A stretch of DNA of 50,824 nt from Massilia sp. YIM B02763 (GTDB lineage: Bacteria; Pseudomonadota; Gammaproteobacteria; Burkholderiales; Burkholderiaceae_D). The stretch is taken from positions 1-50,824 of the forward strand of contig NZ_JASNRD010000026.1 of NCBI RefSeq assembly GCF_030412015.1. The letters are read 5' to 3'. The notes below the pieces were generated by a model. That model ran no database searches and had not been told where the DNA came from. It saw only the letters and a program-made list of their open reading frames with translations. This document shows, one piece after another, positions 25,784 to 33,473 of the stretch (positions are counted from its first letter, which is position 1; every line of letters begins with the position of its first letter). A program made the position numbers and the translations under genes.

Positions 25784-26839
25784 ATGAGCATTTACGAATT
25801 TCAACTCAATCAACAGTACAGGCGCAGCGAAATCCGAGCCGTTCTCGGATTAGATCCAAAATCGAAGGGCGGCTCGATAGATACAGGCTACGTGCAGCAG
25901 AACGGGGCGGATTTAGTGTTTTGTAGTGTGGGGGGAGCCAGTCGCACAGGTCATAATTACGGCAACTATTTCGAAGACGGAGATTTGATCTGGCGAGGAA
26001 AGACCAATAGTCGCATTCATCACCCCACTATCAAAAGAATGTCAGACCCTGGTGCGGAAGTTCATGTTTTTTGGCGCGTAGGAGATCGCGATCCATTTAC
26101 CTATGCCGGGATGGGAAAAGCGGTTGCGATATGGGACGAATCGCCGGTCAGAATTCGATGGCGGTTCGATTCGAGCACTAGACCTGTCGAACTGAATCGC
26201 AGCGCAGAGCGACTGCCTGCCAGGCAGTTAAACAAGATCAGCGACGACAACGTTAGGCAAGCAGTTCGGATGCTCCTCGATGGTTATAATGAACATGAGT
26301 TTGGTTCTTCAACCGATTACGACCTGATCGATTCGGATGGCAATAGGTTGCCGCCTAAAGCAGTCTTCGGTCTTGCAGCGAGGCTCGCCTTAGGATTCAA
26401 TGTTAAACCCAAGCATTTCACGGCTGGCGAGAGCTCGCCTTGTTTTCGTATACTCCGAAGGGCCGGCTACCAAATTGTCCAAAAGGATGGGCAAGTTGCG
26501 CCAATACGTGAAATAACTGAATCCGACATGGAGTGGGCTGAGGGGCGGCCAAAGTTAATTACACATCTTGTGCGTGAAAGGGCTAAGGGGCTAGCGCAAG
26601 CAAAACGATCTCGCTTTAAACGAGATTATGGGAAGTTGTTTTGTGAACACTGCAAGCTTGACCCAGTTAAGTTTTACGGATCGGTTGATGGCGAGGCTTG
26701 CATTGAAGTCCATCACAGCGAAATTCATGTAAGCGAGATGAAGCACGGGCACAAGACCAGACTGGATTCTCTTCAGTGTCTTTGTGCGAATTGTCATCGC
26801 GTGGCCCACAGGCAGTTGAAGGAACGAGATACGACCTAG
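25784..26839 (+). CDS. HNH endonuclease with probable modification-sensing N-terminal domains
   Basis: A 351-residue nuclease, last gene of the cassette. The C-terminal HNH domain has zinc ligands CEHC (287-290) and CANC (334-337), with catalytic H310-H311 in EVHHSE and N336-C-H338. The middle (about 150-240) matches the head domain of ScoMcrA-like enzymes (DGNRLPPKAVFGLAARLALG then CFRILRRAGYQIV). The N-terminal 125 residues (HNYGNYF, then VHVFWRVGDRDPFTYAG and WRF) resemble DUF3427, a domain suspected to read modified DNA. So it likely cuts DNA according to its phosphorothioate state. It follows the receiver gene after 66 bases. The DUF3427 call is by eye and moderate. Confidence 0.8.
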   Translation: MSIYEFQLNQQYRRSEIRAVLGLDPKSKGGSIDTGYVQQNGADLVFCSVGGASRTGHNYGNYFEDGDLIWRGKTNSRIHHPTIKRMSDPGAEVHVFWRVGDRDPFTYAGMGKAVAIWDESPVRIRWRFDSSTRPVELNRSAERLPARQLNKISDDNVRQAVRMLLDGYNEHEFGSSTDYDLIDSDGNRLPPKAVFGLAARLALGFNVKPKHFTAGESSPCFRILRRAGYQIVQKDGQVAPIREITESDMEWAEGRPKLITHLVRERAKGLAQAKRSRFKRDYGKLFCEHCKLDPVKFYGSVDGEACIEVHHSEIHVSEMKHGHKTRLDSLQCLCANCHRVAHRQLKERDTT

Positions 26840-26851
26840 AGTCAAGGTCGG

Positions 26852-27673
26852 CTACCAGTTCAAAGGCGGGACTGATTCCTTCGCTGCGGCCGATCGCGTT
26901 GGCAGCCGTTCCAAGAAGGCCATGCTTTGAGCAACGAAATAGTTGATTACTGCATCCCATTCTTTTACACCAGGGCTAGGCAAGTTCACATTGAATTGCA
27001 CCACGTCCGCAGATCCTGCCACAGAGCAGAAATTGAATCCGCCCCAACCATATTGGTCTTCGATTTGGAAGCTGAAATAGCTCATAATGGCACTCGATTC
27101 CGAATCTAACGACGAAACGCTATTTGGCCGACGCACCCGAAAGCAAATCTGATCGCCTCGACGCTCATATTCGAATGGAATCCTCTCCTGACGGCGGTGC
27201 AATAATGTTAGCAAACGGTTGATCCTGCCAAACCTGTGTGCGATATCACTAATGCTACGCGTCATGCACATAGATTTGCGCAGCAGTCTGTCACGTCGAA
27301 CCCGTCGCCGTGCGTTCTTCTGGGGTGATGGCGGCAGAGCCACTCCCATTTTCAGTCCACCCAGTTCTGGCATGCTCGCACAGTAGATTTCTAGGTATTG
27401 CAGAGCAATCGAAAGGGCCGGCATTGCGCGAAGCTCAGTTTTGCCATCTCCCTCCATAACAGATACAGCAAACTGCGCCAGTAATGACAACAAACCGCCT
27501 TCTACCTGGCGAACGACTGCTACAGGCGCTTGCAGGCAATACGAAGCATCGTAGTCAACCGGGCCCCATATGCGCTGAAGGACTGCGATCCTGGCATGGA
27601 TATCGTCTGCTTTACCAATCTTGATGTAATCTCTGCCGCGGAACACCAAGATGTAGAGATTACTCGTTTGCAT
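26852..27673 (-). CDS. GIY-YIG-like nuclease domain protein
   Basis: A 273-residue protein converging on the HNH gene with 12 bases between stops. The N-terminus (YILVFRGRDYIKIGKADDIHARIAVLQRI) looks like a T5orf172/MUG113-type GIY-YIG nuclease fold: a YIL strand, YIKIGK in place of YIG, and a downstream Arg. The remainder has no recognised domain; an RRRVRRDRLLRKS-rich basic stretch is in the middle. Opposite orientation and a separate promoter make it an independent passenger, perhaps a second defence or DNA-repair gene. Function is not established. Confidence 0.6.
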   Translation of the reverse strand: MQTSNLYILVFRGRDYIKIGKADDIHARIAVLQRIWGPVDYDASYCLQAPVAVVRQVEGGLLSLLAQFAVSVMEGDGKTELRAMPALSIALQYLEIYCASMPELGGLKMGVALPPSPQKNARRRVRRDRLLRKSMCMTRSISDIAHRFGRINRLLTLLHRRQERIPFEYERRGDQICFRVRRPNSVSSLDSESSAIMSYFSFQIEDQYGWGGFNFCSVAGSADVVQFNVNLPSPGVKEWDAVINYFVAQSMAFLERLPTRSAAAKESVPPLNW

Positions 27674-27925
27674 TACTGCGTTCCTTTTTCAATAACTAGT
27701 TGAGGGCTTGTAGAATGTTGTGCGCTCGAACTCAACCGAGATGACGCCAGTCTGATGTCAAATATGACTCACATGGTCTAAGGGCGAGTTTGGGAAATAT
27801 TGAAGAGTTTTTAGGGGGCTCTTGGGAGAGCAAGTATGCCTAATAGCGGGGGCATTTACATGAATCCCCCACCCAGAGCCTTACGAAAAAACTGGGCTTG
27901 AACATGCCAAACCCTCTCTTTTCAA
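27674..27925. other. Intergenic stretch between two island passenger genes
   Basis: Holds the promoter region of the GIY-YIG-like gene and two small potential hairpins (GCTCT-TGGG-AGAGC, and GGGGG-N13-CCCCC). TGATGTCAAAT at 27753-27763 repeats, in inverted orientation, 11 bases found at 15807-15817. No gene seen. Confidence 0.45.
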
Positions 27926-28297
27926 TTAGCGGGTTGCGTGGGAATATACTCGATCTCTCTCGAAGGCAACCATCTGGCGTCTTTGTTCGAGACTAAGTTC
28001 GCGCACGTGTGCCCGAGCGGCGATACGTCGATACTCGGCTTCGCGGTGCAGCCGAAAAATATCGAAGAATCCATCGCCAGGCATATGACTGCCGGATTTC
28101 GCGAGAACTGCCGAATAGATTGCTGTGCTCCAGTCTGCAATCTGGACACAAGCGGCCTCGAGTGTGTCATACACATCGTGTGGCGCTACGTCCTCATCAA
28201 ATAGCCAAAAGATTTGAGGAAACGATACTGTCGTGCGATGAATTGCAGCATCTTGCAGCAACTCTCGTATGACCGTAACTTGTTCTTGGATTACCAT
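27926..28297 (-). CDS. Conserved hypothetical protein with PG-GFF motif
   Basis: A 123-residue soluble protein. The region IADWSTAIYSAVLAKSG followed by MPGDGFFDIFR matches a widespread uncharacterised family seen on plasmids, phages and islands, in which a 'SA(V)V..K..G.PG.GFF' core is conserved. I know of no proven role. It is the last gene before the right end of the island, in the same orientation as the GIY-YIG-like gene and away from the defence cassette. Confidence 0.6.
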   Translation of the reverse strand: MVIQEQVTVIRELLQDAAIHRTTVSFPQIFWLFDEDVAPHDVYDTLEAACVQIADWSTAIYSAVLAKSGSHMPGDGFFDIFRLHREAEYRRIAARAHVRELSLEQRRQMVAFERDRVYSHATR

Positions 28298-28522
28298 TTG
28301 GCGACCTATGAAATATTGAGGGATGCACGTTAGTCAACAGTGCTATTTCTTCATATGGGATTTCCATGTGGAAAAACAAGATCTAAAAATGCATCTATAA
28401 CTGAGCTTACCTGAGAAACGCTGGCACATTCCTGTTGTCGACAACTGCGAACTACCAAATCGCTTCTAGGTTTCAAATTTAGCCGTTTGATACAGACAGG
28501 TTGAAACCGGACCTAACGGGCA
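28298..28522. other. AT-rich right end of the island
   Basis: A gene-free 225-base tail, AT-rich, as reported for the 3' end of GInts. It contains the 12-bp palindrome GTTGTCGACAAC (28434-28445), an inverted repeat GGTTTCAA/TTGAAACC (28469-28476 and 28501-28508), and the terminal CCTAA with ACAGACA (see below). These are likely recombinase and accessory-factor sites. Confidence 0.65.
28469..28522 (-). repeat. Right end: internal inverted repeat, terminal repeat and attR core
   Basis: GGTTTCAA at 28469-28476 and TTGAAACC at 28501-28508 are inverted copies, 24 bases apart. ACAGACA (28492-28498) and CCTAA (28512-28516) mirror TGTCTGT and TTAGG of the left end. CGGGCA (28517-28522) is the right copy of the imperfect target repeat. 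Confidence 0.6.
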
Positions 28523-29453
28523 ACTCGTCCAGGAACAGTACGCCGTGGTGCGCCAGCGAGACCTCCCCGGGGCGCGGCACGGTACCCCCGCCGACCAGCG
28601 CCACGCCGGAACTCGTGTGGTGCGGACTGCGAAAGGGCCGCCGCCGCCAGCGCTCGATCGCGAAGCCGCCGGCCAGCGACTGGATGGCGGCCGATTCCAG
28701 CGCCTCGTCTTCCGACAGCGGCGGCAGCAAGCCGGGAAACCGCGCCGCCAGCATGCTCTTGCCGGCGCCGGGCGGCCCGATCAGCAGGGCCGAATGCAGC
28801 CCCGCGGCCGCCACCTCGAGCGCGCGCTTGACCTGCTGCTGGCCCTTGACGTCGGCAAAGTCCGGATACAGCGGCGGCTGGTCCGGCAACACGGGGCGGT
28901 AGCGCGGCAGGCGCCCATCCTCGTCGCGGGCGGCGAAGTGCGCGCACACCTCCAGCAGCGTACCGGCCGGATGGATGACGGCATCCTGCACCAGCGCCGC
29001 CTCGTCCGCATTCGCCGCCGGCAGCACGAAGCGGCGCACGGGTTCTCCCTCCGCGCGCCGGCGCTGCATCGCGAAACTCATCGCCAGCGCGCCGCGCACG
29101 GGGCGCAGGCTGCCCGACAGCGACAGCTCGCCGGCGAACTCGTAGCCATCCAGCTCGCGGGCAGGGATCTGCTCGGAAGCCGCCAGGATGCCGAGCGCGA
29201 TCGGCAAATCGAAGCGGCCCGATTCCTTCGGCAGCTCGGCCGGCGCCAGGTTCACGGTAATCCTCCGGTTCGGCACCTCGAAGCCGGAATTTTGCAGCGC
29301 CGCGCGCACGCGGTCCTTCGCTTCGCGCACCTCGGCATCGGGCAGGCCGACGATATGCATCGCCGGCAGCCCGTTGGCCAGGTGGACTTCGACGCTGACG
29401 GCGGGGGCATCCATGCCCGCCAGGGCGCGGCTGCGGAGGACGGCGAGGCTCAT
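28479..29453 (-). pseudogene. comM: comM, 5' part (N-terminal half), truncated by the island
   Basis: The N-terminal 310 codons of ComM/YifB, a hexameric AAA+ helicase that extends recombination intermediates during transformation. It starts MSLAVLRSRALAGM at 29453; the upstream frame is rejected. The Lon-substrate-like N-terminal domain, Walker A (IGPPGAGKSML), and Walker B (GVLFLDELP) are present. After the Pro, the frame continues into the island for about 14 unrelated codons (VRSGFNLSVSNG) and stops at 28479. Native sequence ends at 28523. It could still yield a protein with an ATP site but no C-terminal half, presumably inactive. Confidence 0.93.
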
Positions 29454-29520
29454 GGGATTCCTGTGAATGCGGGACCCGCACGATAGTGCACGCTTGCGCC
29501 GGGCGCGGCTTTGAGCGCTG

Positions 29521-30471
29521 TTAATCGTGCAGGGCGGCCGCCGGCCTTTCCGCCCTCGGACGGGGGCGCCAGCCATCCTCGCGCGGGTCGGGAAACTTGC
29601 CGATCATGAAGTCGATGAAGGTCCGCAGCCGGGCCGGCACCTGGCGCCGGCTGGGATAGGCCATGACCACGTCGAGTTCGCCCAGGAAGTGGTCGGGCAG
29701 CAGGCGCACGAGGCGGCCGCTTTCCAGGTCGCCGTTCAGCGTGAACGAGGTGCGCAGCAGCAGGCCGGCGCCGTCCAGCGCGCAGGCGCGCAGCAGGTCG
29801 CCGCTGTTCGAGACGACGCGGCTGCCGACGGGGATCCGGTAGCGCTCCTTGCCGCCCTGCGCGAAGACCCAGGCATGCCGCAGTTCCTTGTGCGAGAAGT
29901 TCAGGCACACGTGCTGCGCCAGCTCCTCCGGCGTGCGCGGGGCGCCATGGCGCCGCACGTAGTCGGGCGAGGCGCACACGACGACCTCGGACACGCCGAG
30001 CTGGCGCACGACCATGGACGCATCGAACGGCTGGAAGTTGGTGAAGATGCCCACGTCATAGCCGTCGCGCACGATGTCCACCTCGTGGTCCGAGACCGTC
30101 ACTTCGAGCCGGATGCCGGATTGGCTGCGCAGGTATTCGGGAAGGATGCGGTTCAGTTCGGGCCCGAAACTGCTGGGCGCGAACAGCTTCAGCGTGCCGC
30201 GCGCCTGGGTGGTGTCGGCGCCGGCCAGCGCGCCCGCTTCGTCGAACGCGTCCAGGATCTGGCGCGCCTTTTCCAGGTAGGCCTTGCCGGTATCGGTGAG
30301 CGAGAGGCGGCGCGTGGTGCGGTTGATCAGCCGCGCGCCGAGATGCCGTTCCAGGTCGGCGACGTGGCGGCTGACGACCGCGTTCGACATGTTCAGCACC
30401 ACGCCGGCACGGGCGAATCCGCCATGTTCGGCCACCCGGACGAATACCCTCAACGTTTGCAAGCGGTCCAT
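29521..30471 (-). CDS. LysR-family transcriptional regulator
   Basis: A 316-residue regulator with the usual N-terminal winged HTH (about 1-60: FVRVAEHGGFARAGVVLNMS, then SRHVADLERHLGARLINRTT) and a periplasmic-binding-protein-like effector domain (about 90-295). It resembles the CrgA/AaeR-type group with the ALTD-like linker RRLSLTDTGKAYLE. It lies 68 bases upstream of comM on the same strand and 96 bases downstream of the flavin reductase gene, which it probably regulates. The inducer is unknown. Confidence 0.88.
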   Translation of the reverse strand: MDRLQTLRVFVRVAEHGGFARAGVVLNMSNAVVSRHVADLERHLGARLINRTTRRLSLTDTGKAYLEKARQILDAFDEAGALAGADTTQARGTLKLFAPSSFGPELNRILPEYLRSQSGIRLEVTVSDHEVDIVRDGYDVGIFTNFQPFDASMVVRQLGVSEVVVCASPDYVRRHGAPRTPEELAQHVCLNFSHKELRHAWVFAQGGKERYRIPVGSRVVSNSGDLLRACALDGAGLLLRTSFTLNGDLESGRLVRLLPDHFLGELDVVMAYPSRRQVPARLRTFIDFMIGKFPDPREDGWRPRPRAERPAAALHD

Positions 30472-30567
30472 CTGTCGGCTCCCGCGCCGGCGCCGCCGAT
30501 GGAGGCATCGTGCAGGCGGGCGCAGCAGGGGATTCTACCCCCATTCGCCCACGCCGTCGCCGCCGGG

Positions 30568-31284
30568 CTAGTCGATCCTGGCGTTGCCGGAGGCCGACCA
30601 GTGCTTGTCGTCCACCGCGGCCCAGCCCGCGTCGCGGCCGTCGAGGCGGCGCATGCGCGACCCCGCGCGGCCGGCCACCAGTTCGGCGGGCGCGGGGCAG
30701 GCGAAGGTGGTGTCGACCACCGTGTATTCCGCGGCCAGCCGGCCCACCGGCTGGATCGCCGCCGTGTCGACCCTGCCGTTCGGATGCCACAGGTCGTCGC
30801 GGACGTGGAAGCGGAGCACCTCGCCGATGACGACGTGGTCGCCGACCTCGCCCAGGCCGACGATGCGCTTGACCCGGCATTCCATCGCCACCGGCGCGCC
30901 GGCCACGCGGGGCGGGCGGATCAGGTCGCACGGCTGGCGCTCCAGTCCCGTCACGGCGAATTCGTCCACGTCGGCGGGATGGTCCACGGCGCTCAGGTGC
31001 ATCTCGTTGACCTGGGCGAGCGACACGATGTGCACGGCGAATTCCCCCGTCTCGCGCATGTTCGCCAGCGTGTCCTTGGGCGTCGCCAGGTCCGCGCGCG
31101 GCTGGATCGTCAGGCTCACCATCGGCGGCTTGCGCGCCACCACCGTGAAGAACGAGAACGGCGCCAGGTTCGGCACGCCGGCCGCCGATACCGTCGATAC
31201 CCAGCCGATCGGCCGTGGCAGCACCGTGCCGATGAGGATCTTGTAGAGCGCCGGGGCGCCGAGTTGCTGCGGGTCGATGATCAA
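30568..31284 (-). CDS. Flavin reductase-like protein, split-barrel flavin-binding
   Basis: A 238-residue protein of the FMN-binding split-barrel family (flavin reductase-like, DIM6/NTAB). The start is TTG at 31284, five to seven bases after AGGAG; no ATG is well placed. YKILIGTVLPRPIGWVSTVSAAGVPNLAPFSFF is the FMN-binding N-terminal signature, and NMRETGEFAVHIV and GEVLRFHVRDD are typical later segments. It should bind FMN and either reduce it for a partner oxygenase or act on a small substrate. It faces an alpha/beta hydrolase gene across a 261-base region, which would hold both promoters. Confidence 0.85.
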   Translation of the reverse strand: MIIDPQQLGAPALYKILIGTVLPRPIGWVSTVSAAGVPNLAPFSFFTVVARKPPMVSLTIQPRADLATPKDTLANMRETGEFAVHIVSLAQVNEMHLSAVDHPADVDEFAVTGLERQPCDLIRPPRVAGAPVAMECRVKRIVGLGEVGDHVVIGEVLRFHVRDDLWHPNGRVDTAAIQPVGRLAAEYTVVDTTFACPAPAELVAGRAGSRMRRLDGRDAGWAAVDDKHWSASGNARID

Positions 31285-31545
31285 GTCGTTCTCCTGTCTG
31301 TCGGGGGAGAAGGGCGGGCGCCCTGGTCTTGCCAGTGTAGGCAGGCCGGCGCCGCGGATAAACGCCGCCGGCGGCACGACAGCATGTACGCGTGCGTAAC
31401 AATCGGCGCCCGTGCGGCCGGGCGATTGTTCCGGTTGCCGCAATGCTCCGTTGCCGGCCCCGTACTGTGCCCGCGCACTGGCGCTGCCTACACTGTGTCC
31501 GGCACGTGGCGCACCGGCGCCGCCGCCGATCCACGGAGGATGTCC
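31285..31545. promoter_or_regulatory. Divergent promoter region, flavin reductase versus hydrolase operon
   Basis: No gene is supported here. It should contain both promoters. I see no clear sigma-70 pair or operator; the end holds the GGAGG ribosome site (31535-31539) of the hydrolase. Confidence 0.4.
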
Positions 31546-32445
31546 ATGCACGTCAGGCACGCAATCGAATTCACCGGCGAACACGATGTCGCGCTGCGCG
31601 GCTGGCTGTTCGTCCCGGCCGGCACGGGGCCATGGCCCGCGATCTCGATGTGCCACGGCTTCGCCGCCGTCAAGGAGCATGGGCTCGAACGCTTCGCCCG
31701 CGCCTTCGCCGACGCCGGCTTCGTCGTGCTGGTCCACGACCATCGCAATTTCGGCGCCAGCGGCGGCCTGCCGCGGCACGACATCGATCCCGCCATGCAG
31801 CTGGCCGACTGGCGGCGCGCCCTGAGCTTCCTGGAAGGGCGGCCGGAAGTGGACGGCGGGCGCATCGGCATCTGGGGGACCAGCTACAGCGGCGGGCACG
31901 CGCTGGTGCTGGCGGCGGTCGACCGGCGCGTGCGCTGCGTCGTCGCACAGGTGCCCACGATCAGCGGCTACGAGCAAAGCCAGCGCCGCGTCGCCCCCGA
32001 CGACATGCCGGCCTACCTGGACCTGCTGGCGGACGAGCTGCGCGCCGTGCACGCCGGCCAGGCGCCCCGTATGCAGGCCGTGGCCGGCGCCGACCCGGCG
32101 CAGCCGGCGGCCTACCGTTCGCGCGAGGCGATCGATTTCTACCTGCAGGATCTCGGCGGCGCCGACTGGAACAACACGGTCACCGTGCGTTCCAGCGACC
32201 GCGCGCGCCAGTACGAGCCCGGCATCTGGGCCGCGCGCATCGCGCCGACGCCGCTCCTGATGATCGTCGCCGACGAGGACCGCGTGACCCTCGCCGACCT
32301 CGAACTGCAGGCCTACGAGGCGGCGCTGCAGCCCAAGCGCCTCGTCCTGCTGCGCGGCGGCCACTTCACCCCGTACGACACGCATTTCCCGATTGCCTGC
32401 GGCGCCGCCTGCGAATGGTTCGCCGCGCACCTGGGCGCCGAATGA
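31546..32445 (+). CDS. Alpha/beta hydrolase (dienelactone-hydrolase-like)
   Basis: A 299-residue soluble enzyme. Its start is the ATG at 31546, six bases after GGAGG (an in-frame ATG at 31540 overlaps the site). ISMCHGFAAVKEHGLERFA gives the oxyanion-region His-Gly, VHDHRNFGASGG a conserved strand turn, and IWGTSYSGGHALV the nucleophile elbow GTSYSGG with the catalytic Ser (about residue 110). The acid would be in IVADEDRVT, and His in RGGHFTPYD. It is related to X-Pro dipeptidyl-peptidase and acetyl xylan esterase-like hydrolases. It starts an apparent operon with the tautomerase and SnoaL-like genes. Confidence 0.87.
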   Translation: MHVRHAIEFTGEHDVALRGWLFVPAGTGPWPAISMCHGFAAVKEHGLERFARAFADAGFVVLVHDHRNFGASGGLPRHDIDPAMQLADWRRALSFLEGRPEVDGGRIGIWGTSYSGGHALVLAAVDRRVRCVVAQVPTISGYEQSQRRVAPDDMPAYLDLLADELRAVHAGQAPRMQAVAGADPAQPAAYRSREAIDFYLQDLGGADWNNTVTVRSSDRARQYEPGIWAARIAPTPLLMIVADEDRVTLADLELQAYEAALQPKRLVLLRGGHFTPYDTHFPIACGAACEWFAAHLGAE

Positions 32446-32474
32446 GCGCTGCCATGTCCACCGAAGGAGAAGCC

Positions 32475-32873
32475 ATGCCCGTATTTCACTTCCACGTCCC
32501 GCGCGGATTCGACGTCGAGCGCAAGCACCGCATCGCCGATGCCGCCAACCAGTCGCTGGTCGACGCCCTCGGCATTCCCGAAGGCGACCGCTTCGTCACC
32601 ATCACCGAGCACGGCCCGGGCGAGCTGCACATCCATCCGACCTTCATGGGCATGCAGCGCAGCGAAGGCGCCGTCATCGTCGATATCCTGATGGGCGCGC
32701 ACCGGCCCCTCGAGCAGAAAAAGCAGCTGTTCGCGACGCTGGCGGCGCTGCTGGAGCAACAGGCCGGCATCCGCCCGGACGACTTGTTCATCGCCGCGAT
32801 CCCCGTCCCGAACGAGAACTTCTCGTTCGGGCGCGGCCTGGCCCAGCTGGCCGAGGGCGCTCCCAAATGGTAA
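32475..32873 (+). CDS. Tautomerase-family protein
   Basis: A 132-residue protein that begins Met-Pro (MPVFHFHVPRG), so removal of Met would expose the N-terminal proline that is the catalytic base in tautomerases. I start it at 32475 after AAGGAG; a start further upstream would hide the proline. Its features (VDALGIPEGDRFVTITEHG, and the C-terminal IRPDDLFIAAIPVPNENFSFG) match malonate-semialdehyde-decarboxylase-like or tautomerase_3 family members. It follows the hydrolase by 29 bases and may isomerise a keto-enol or dienol product of the same pathway. Confidence 0.8.
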   Translation: MPVFHFHVPRGFDVERKHRIADAANQSLVDALGIPEGDRFVTITEHGPGELHIHPTFMGMQRSEGAVIVDILMGAHRPLEQKKQLFATLAALLEQQAGIRPDDLFIAAIPVPNENFSFGRGLAQLAEGAPKW

Positions 32874-32913
32874 GCCGCAGCCGGCGCGCGCCGGCCCTTT
32901 CCGGAGAATCGCC

Positions 32914-33381
32914 ATGAGCAATGCACCGATCGTCGAAGCCTGCAGGCTCGCCTACTCGGGCTTCGAACGCAACCGCCGCGACGCCCTGGCTTCCTTCCTG
33001 CACCGCGACGTGGTCTTCGAATTTCCCGAGTCGCTGCCGTACGGCGGGCGCTACGAAGGCATCGAGGAGTTCCGGGCGTGGTGGACCGTGCTGTACGCCG
33101 AGTACTACGACTACTTCCACTACGATGCCCATGCCGTCATCGACGGCGGCGACCATGTCGCGGTGCCCGTCACCGCGCGGGCACAAGCCCGCAACGGCGC
33201 GCAGATGGAGAACGAGCACCTGTTCCTGTTCCGCATCGAGGACGGCATGATCGTCCACGGCAGGATCTACGCCGACACCGCCAAGGGCCGCGACGTGCTG
33301 GCCGGACAGGCGCCGCGCCGCTACCCGAAGCTGGACGTGATCGCCGCGGCGCGTGTCCGCGAGGCGGGCCTTCCCGGGTGA
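32914..33381 (+). CDS. SnoaL-like / NTF2-fold protein
   Basis: A 155-residue protein of the NTF2-like superfamily, indicated by ACRLAYSGFERNRRDALASFLHRDVVFEFP and YGGRYEGIEEFRAWW, typical of small polyketide cyclase or isomerase-like proteins. Catalytic residues vary widely in this fold, so no reaction is assigned. A GGAGA ribosome site precedes the ATG. It is the third gene of the hydrolase-tautomerase run and probably belongs to the same catabolic or detoxification pathway. Confidence 0.75.
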   Translation: MSNAPIVEACRLAYSGFERNRRDALASFLHRDVVFEFPESLPYGGRYEGIEEFRAWWTVLYAEYYDYFHYDAHAVIDGGDHVAVPVTARAQARNGAQMENEHLFLFRIEDGMIVHGRIYADTAKGRDVLAGQAPRRYPKLDVIAAARVREAGLPG

Positions 33382-33473
33382 ACGGGGCACGCGGGGTCAC
33401 GGCCTGGCGCGCGCTCTGGTAATGTAGCGGATTCGGCGCCTGCCGACCGTCACCGCGACCTGTACCGTCACCC

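Larger units (their letters stand above)
10251..28522. mobile_element. GInt-type genomic island inserted in comM
   Basis: An island of about 18.27 kb carrying a ginABCD-like recombination operon at one end, a defence cargo, and a short gene-free end. It is visibly lower in GC than both flanks. Its ends carry the inverted TTAGG/CCTAA (10251-10255 and 28512-28516), then inverted TGTCTGT/ACAGACA (10266-10272 and 28492-28498). An imperfect 6-bp direct repeat flanks it: CCGGCA at 10245-10250 and CGGGCA at 28517-28522. Deleting 10251-28522 restores LDELPEF in frame in ComM. GInts are known to integrate site-specifically with imperfect direct repeats and to excise as circles. The boundaries could shift by a few bases within the repeat. 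Confidence 0.88.

Noticed and set aside
10251..28522. AbaR- or Tn7-like island in comM
   Set aside because: No TnsA/B/C, no DDE transposase and no 5-bp duplication; the ends and gene set are of the GInt recombinase type.
28479..28522. A new fusion protein made from comM plus island codons
   Set aside because: Only about 14 extra codons are added before a stop; nothing suggests selection for them.
29527..31545. Long upstream extension of the alpha/beta hydrolase frame
   Set aside because: It is antisense to the LysR and flavin reductase genes; GGAGG at 31535 and homology place the true start at 31546.
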